In this document: in pieces, positions 6,194 to 9,031 of the stretch
Numbering within the stretch: position 1 is the stretch's first letter
How the letters are laid out: each line of letters begins with the position of its first letter
Assembly: GCA_017503305.1 (NCBI GenBank)
Contig: JAFVTJ010000127.1
Location: 1 to 9,031, forward strand
Direction of reading: 5' to 3'
Source of the DNA: Clostridia bacterium
Lineage (GTDB): Bacteria; Bacillota_A; Clostridia; Oscillospirales; Acutalibacteraceae
Length of the DNA stretch: 9,031 bases
Position numbers and translations under genes: made by a program
The notes under the pieces: generated by a model
What the model saw: the letters and a program-made list of their open reading frames with translations, nothing else
What the model was told of the DNA's origin: nothing
Database searches by the model: none

Positions 6194-9031
6194 TTATTGT
6201 TTGCCGTAAAGTTCAACCAATTTTTCAAGGTGAGCACGACGAGCCTTTGCAGCTTCACTTGCCTGTTCGAAGAGGGCTTCAGCACGATCGGGGAAGGAAC
6301 GTGTGAGTGAAGAGTAACGAGCTTCATTAAGGATGAATTCCTTATAATCAGCAGTAGCGGGCTTGCTGTCGAGTGAGAAGGGATTCTTACCTTCAGCCTT
6401 GAGAGCAGGGTTGTAACGGAACATATCCCAGTAACCAGCTGCAACAGCCTTACGCATTTCGTTCTGGCAGTTAACCATACCACCCTTAATAGAGTGCATT
6501 TCGCAAGGTGAGTAGCAGATGATAATTGAAGGACCGTTGTAAGCTTCAGCTTCTTTGATAGCCTTAAGGGTTTGGTTAGGATCAGCACCCATAGCAACTT
6601 GTGCTACGTATACGTAACCGTAGGACATAGCGATTTCAGCAAGGCTCTTCTTGTTGATTGCTTTACCTGCAGCTGCGAATTGAGCAACCTGACCAATGTT
6701 AGAAGCCTTAGAAGCTTGTCCGCCTGTGTTGGAGTAAACTTCGGTATCGAATACCATGATGTTTACATTGTCGCCGGTAGCAAGAACGTGGTCAACACCG
6801 CCGAAGCCGATGTCGTATGCCCAACCGTCACCACCGAAGATCCAGATGGACTTCTTAGCGAGGTATTCTTTCTTTTCAAGGATAGCGGGAGCTGTGGGGC
6901 AACCTGCAGCAGCGGCCTTTTCGATTTCAGCAATAAGAGCGTTAGCAGCAGCAGCGTTCTTGTTGGTGTCATCAGCAGTTGCAAAGAATGCATCAGCAGC
7001 AGCTTTGAATTCGCTAGAAGCCTTGTCAGAATCAGCCATTTCCTTAATTTGAGCCATTAAGCCATCGCGGATAGCCTTTTGACCAAGGTACATACCGTAG
7101 CCGTGTTCAGCATTGTCTTCGAAGAGTGAGTTAGCCCAAGCAGGACCCTGACCCTTAGCGTTTACAGTGTAAGGTGATGTAGCAGCAGGACCACCCCAGA
7201 TTGAAGAACAACCTGTAGCGTTAGAGATGTACATCTTATCACCGAAGAGCTGTGTTACGATACGAGCATAAGCGGTTTCAGCACAACCAGCGCAAGAGCC
7301 TGAGAACTCGAGTAAGGGCTTCTTGTATTGTGAAGTGATGAGGTTAGCATCGCTTGCAAGACCTTCTTTTTCGGTTACGTTAGCTACGCAGTAATCGAAT
7401 ACTTCTTGCTGGGCGAGTTGAGATTCTTGAGAAACCATCTTGAGTGAGTTTGTGGGACATTCGCCGATACAAACGCCGCAACCCATACAGTCAAGCGGAG
7501 AAACGGTGAGAGCGTAAGAGTAACCCTTGTTGGTAGCTAATTTTTCCTTAACAGCAAACTTGGTTTGTGCAGGAGCAGCAGCCTTTTCTTCAGCATCAAG
7601 AGCGAAGGGGCGGATAGTAGCATGGGGGCAAACAAATACACACTTGTTACAACCGATACAGGTTTCGTTGTTCCATTCGGGAACCATAACAGCAACGCCG
7701 CGTTTTTCAAAAGCAGAAGCGCCTTGTTCGAATGAACCGTCAGCGTGATCCATAAATGCAGAAACGGGGAGAGAGTCACCGTTCATAAGGCCAACCGGTT
7801 TCATGATGCCGTCAACCATCTTAACGAGCTTGGAAGCATCAGCGTTGTCAGCAACAACTGCTTCGTCAACAGCGTTAGCCCAGTCAGCAGGAACGTCAAT
7901 CTTAACGTAAGCGGTAGCGCCTGCGTCGATTGCCTTTTCGTTCATTTCAACGATTTCTTTACCCTTCTTCATGAACTTCTGAGCTTTTTCCTTCATGTAG
8001 CTGATTGCATCTTCAGCGGGAAGAACCTTAGAAAGTGAGAAGAAAGCAGACTGTAATACAGTGTTTGTACGTTTGCCAAGACCGATTTGTGCAGCTAAGT
8101 CAATAGCGTTAACAGTGTAAAGCTGAATGTTGTTCTTAGCGATGTAACGCTTAGCTTCAGCAGGCATATGCTTATCAAGGTCAGCAGCACCCCACTGACA
8201 GTTAATGAGGAATACACCACCGGGCTTAACGTCGTTAACCATCTTGTAACCCTTAATTACGTAAGAGGGGTTGTGGCAAGCAACGAAGTCAGCCTTGTTG
8301 ATGTAGTAGGGGCTCTTAATGGGCTTGTCACCAAAACGTAAGTGAGAAATGGTGATACCGCCGGTCTTCTTAGAGTCGTATTGGAAGTATGCTTGAACAT
8401 ACTTGTCGGTGTGGTCACCGATAATCTTGATAGAGTCCTTGTTAGCGCCAACAGTACCATCACCGCCGAGACCCCAGAACTTACATTCGATAGTACCTTC
8501 AGCAGCAGTGTTGGGAGCTTCTTCTTCATCGAGTGAAAGGCCTGTTACGTCGTCGTTAATACCGATAGTGAACTGAGCCTTAGGAGCATCCTTAGAAAGT
8601 TCGTTAAAGATAGCGAAAATGCTTGAAGGAGGAGTGTCCTTAGAACCAAGACCGTAACGACCACCGGTAACGGTGTCAATCTTGCGGCCTGTAGCAGCTA
8701 AAGCAGCTACAACGTCTAAGAATAAGGGTTCACCAAGTGAGCCGGGTTCCTTAGTTCTGTCAAGAACAGCAATCTTCTTAACAGTTTCGGGAATAGCTTC
8801 AACCAATTTTTCAGCTGAGAAAGGACGATAGAGGCGAACCTTTACAAGACCAACCTTTTCGCCGGCTGCTACCATGTAGTCGATAACTTCTTCTGCAACG
8901 TCACAGATAGAACCCATAGCGATGATGATCTTTTCAGCATCGGGAGCACCGTAGTAGTTGAAGAGCTTATAGTCAGTGCCAAGCTTAGCATTAACCTTGT
9001 CCATATATTCTTCAACGATACCGGGAACAGC
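6194..9031 (-). CDS. nifJ: Pyruvate:ferredoxin (flavodoxin) oxidoreductase, C-terminal 945 residues (start lies beyond right edge)
   Basis: This enzyme converts pyruvate, CoA and oxidised ferredoxin to acetyl-CoA, CO2 and reduced ferredoxin in the cytoplasm of anaerobes. The frame is open to the window end and starts with AVPGIVEEY, so the Met at 9004 is internal. Single-chain enzymes have about 1,170-1,200 residues, so about 230-250 are missing. In order: end of domain I and domain II (YKLFNYYGAPDAEK, LVKVRLYRPFS), gamma domain with FWGLGGDGTVGANK, an EKR-type linker, a two-[4Fe-4S] ferredoxin domain (CIGCNKCVFVCP at 7625-7660; CMGCGVCIGECP at 7454-7489), then the thiamine diphosphate domain with CAGC (7283-7294) and ATGCSS for the third cluster, GGDGWAYDIGFGG (about 6800-6838) and FDTEVYSNTGGQASK, plus the late Cys in CYSPCEMH. 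All expected cluster and cofactor motifs are intact. No promoter is in the window. The symbol por is used equally for this family. Confidence 0.96.
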   Translation of the reverse strand, partial: AVPGIVEEYMDKVNAKLGTDYKLFNYYGAPDAEKIIIAMGSICDVAEEVIDYMVAAGEKVGLVKVRLYRPFSAEKLVEAIPETVKKIAVLDRTKEPGSLGEPLFLDVVAALAATGRKIDTVTGGRYGLGSKDTPPSSIFAIFNELSKDAPKAQFTIGINDDVTGLSLDEEEAPNTAAEGTIECKFWGLGGDGTVGANKDSIKIIGDHTDKYVQAYFQYDSKKTGGITISHLRFGDKPIKSPYYINKADFVACHNPSYVIKGYKMVNDVKPGGVFLINCQWGAADLDKHMPAEAKRYIAKNNIQLYTVNAIDLAAQIGLGKRTNTVLQSAFFSLSKVLPAEDAISYMKEKAQKFMKKGKEIVEMNEKAIDAGATAYVKIDVPADWANAVDEAVVADNADASKLVKMVDGIMKPVGLMNGDSLPVSAFMDHADGSFEQGASAFEKRGVAVMVPEWNNETCIGCNKCVFVCPHATIRPFALDAEEKAAAPAQTKFAVKEKLATNKGYSYALTVSPLDCMGCGVCIGECPTNSLKMVSQESQLAQQEVFDYCVANVTEKEGLASDANLITSQYKKPLLEFSGSCAGCAETAYARIVTQLFGDKMYISNATGCSSIWGGPAATSPYTVNAKGQGPAWANSLFEDNAEHGYGMYLGQKAIRDGLMAQIKEMADSDKASSEFKAAADAFFATADDTNKNAAAANALIAEIEKAAAAGCPTAPAILEKKEYLAKKSIWIFGGDGWAYDIGFGGVDHVLATGDNVNIMVFDTEVYSNTGGQASKASNIGQVAQFAAAGKAINKKSLAEIAMSYGYVYVAQVAMGADPNQTLKAIKEAEAYNGPSIIICYSPCEMHSIKGGMVNCQNEMRKAVAAGYWDMFRYNPALKAEGKNPFSLDSKPATADYKEFILNEARYSSLTRSFPDRAEALFEQASEAAKARRAHLEKLVELYGKQ

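Noticed and set aside
6572..7060. 162-codon + strand ORF (and similar ones at 7527-7748 and 7745-8038) opposite nifJ
   Set aside because: These mirror the codon pattern of the strongly conserved nifJ reading frame on the other strand and have no family-like motifs.
9002..9004. Met codon at 9004 as the start of the oxidoreductase
   Set aside because: The frame stays open to the window edge with family-like residues (AVPGIVEEY), and the N-terminal pyruvate-binding domain would be missing, so the gene clearly continues beyond 9031.
1..9031. CRISPR arrays, tRNA or rRNA genes, insertion sequences
   Set aside because: No regularly spaced repeats, no cloverleaf-like sequence, no rRNA signature and no transposase or terminal inverted repeats were seen on reading through.

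Overview
The window looks like a chromosomal segment of an anaerobic, low-to-moderate G+C Firmicute of the class Clostridia, probably a gut-type lineage. Three things suggest this: a Clostridia-like ribosomal protein S18 tail, a single-chain pyruvate:ferredoxin oxidoreductase (an oxygen-sensitive enzyme of fermentative anaerobes), and intrinsic terminators with strong Shine-Dalgarno sites. Genus cannot be told from the sequence alone.

Layout. (1) Positions 1-92 are the last 29 codons of rpsR (+ strand), closed by a strong intrinsic terminator at 105-140. (2) Positions 141-325 are an A+T-rich upstream region with one housekeeping-type and one ECF-type candidate promoter. (3) Positions 326-1978 encode an unusual 550-residue sigma factor: an ECF-like sigma2/sigma4 module of about 170 residues followed by about 380 residues that include a winged-helix-like segment and an unrecognised C-terminal half. 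(4) Positions 1979-2365 are a 387-base gap. Its first part holds nothing recognisable; the rest has an extended -10 promoter (TATAAT at 2130-2135) and a leader of about 220 bases with an internal terminator (2242-2278), competing pairings and a possible 39-codon ORF ending inside the terminator hairpin. (5) Positions 2366-4201 and 4194-6053 are two overlapping half-transporter genes encoding what is most likely a heterodimeric ABC exporter. (6) Positions 6054-6193 hold two long hairpins between convergent genes. (7) Positions 6194-9031, minus strand, are the C-terminal 945 residues of pyruvate:ferredoxin oxidoreductase (nifJ/por); the gene enters from beyond the right edge.

How the parts fit. 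The ends are housekeeping genes; the middle is a small regulator/exporter module. The leader arrangement (promoter, short ORF running into a terminator, then an exporter gene pair) resembles the logic of the Bacillus subtilis bmrB-bmrCD locus, where ribosome stalling on a leader ORF releases attenuation of a heterodimeric multidrug ABC exporter. That parallel is an inference from layout, not from sequence similarity. The sigma factor may sense a signal through its C-terminal region and may autoregulate through an AACC-type promoter. No matching promoter is visible in front of the exporter genes, so a direct regulatory link between the two is not shown.
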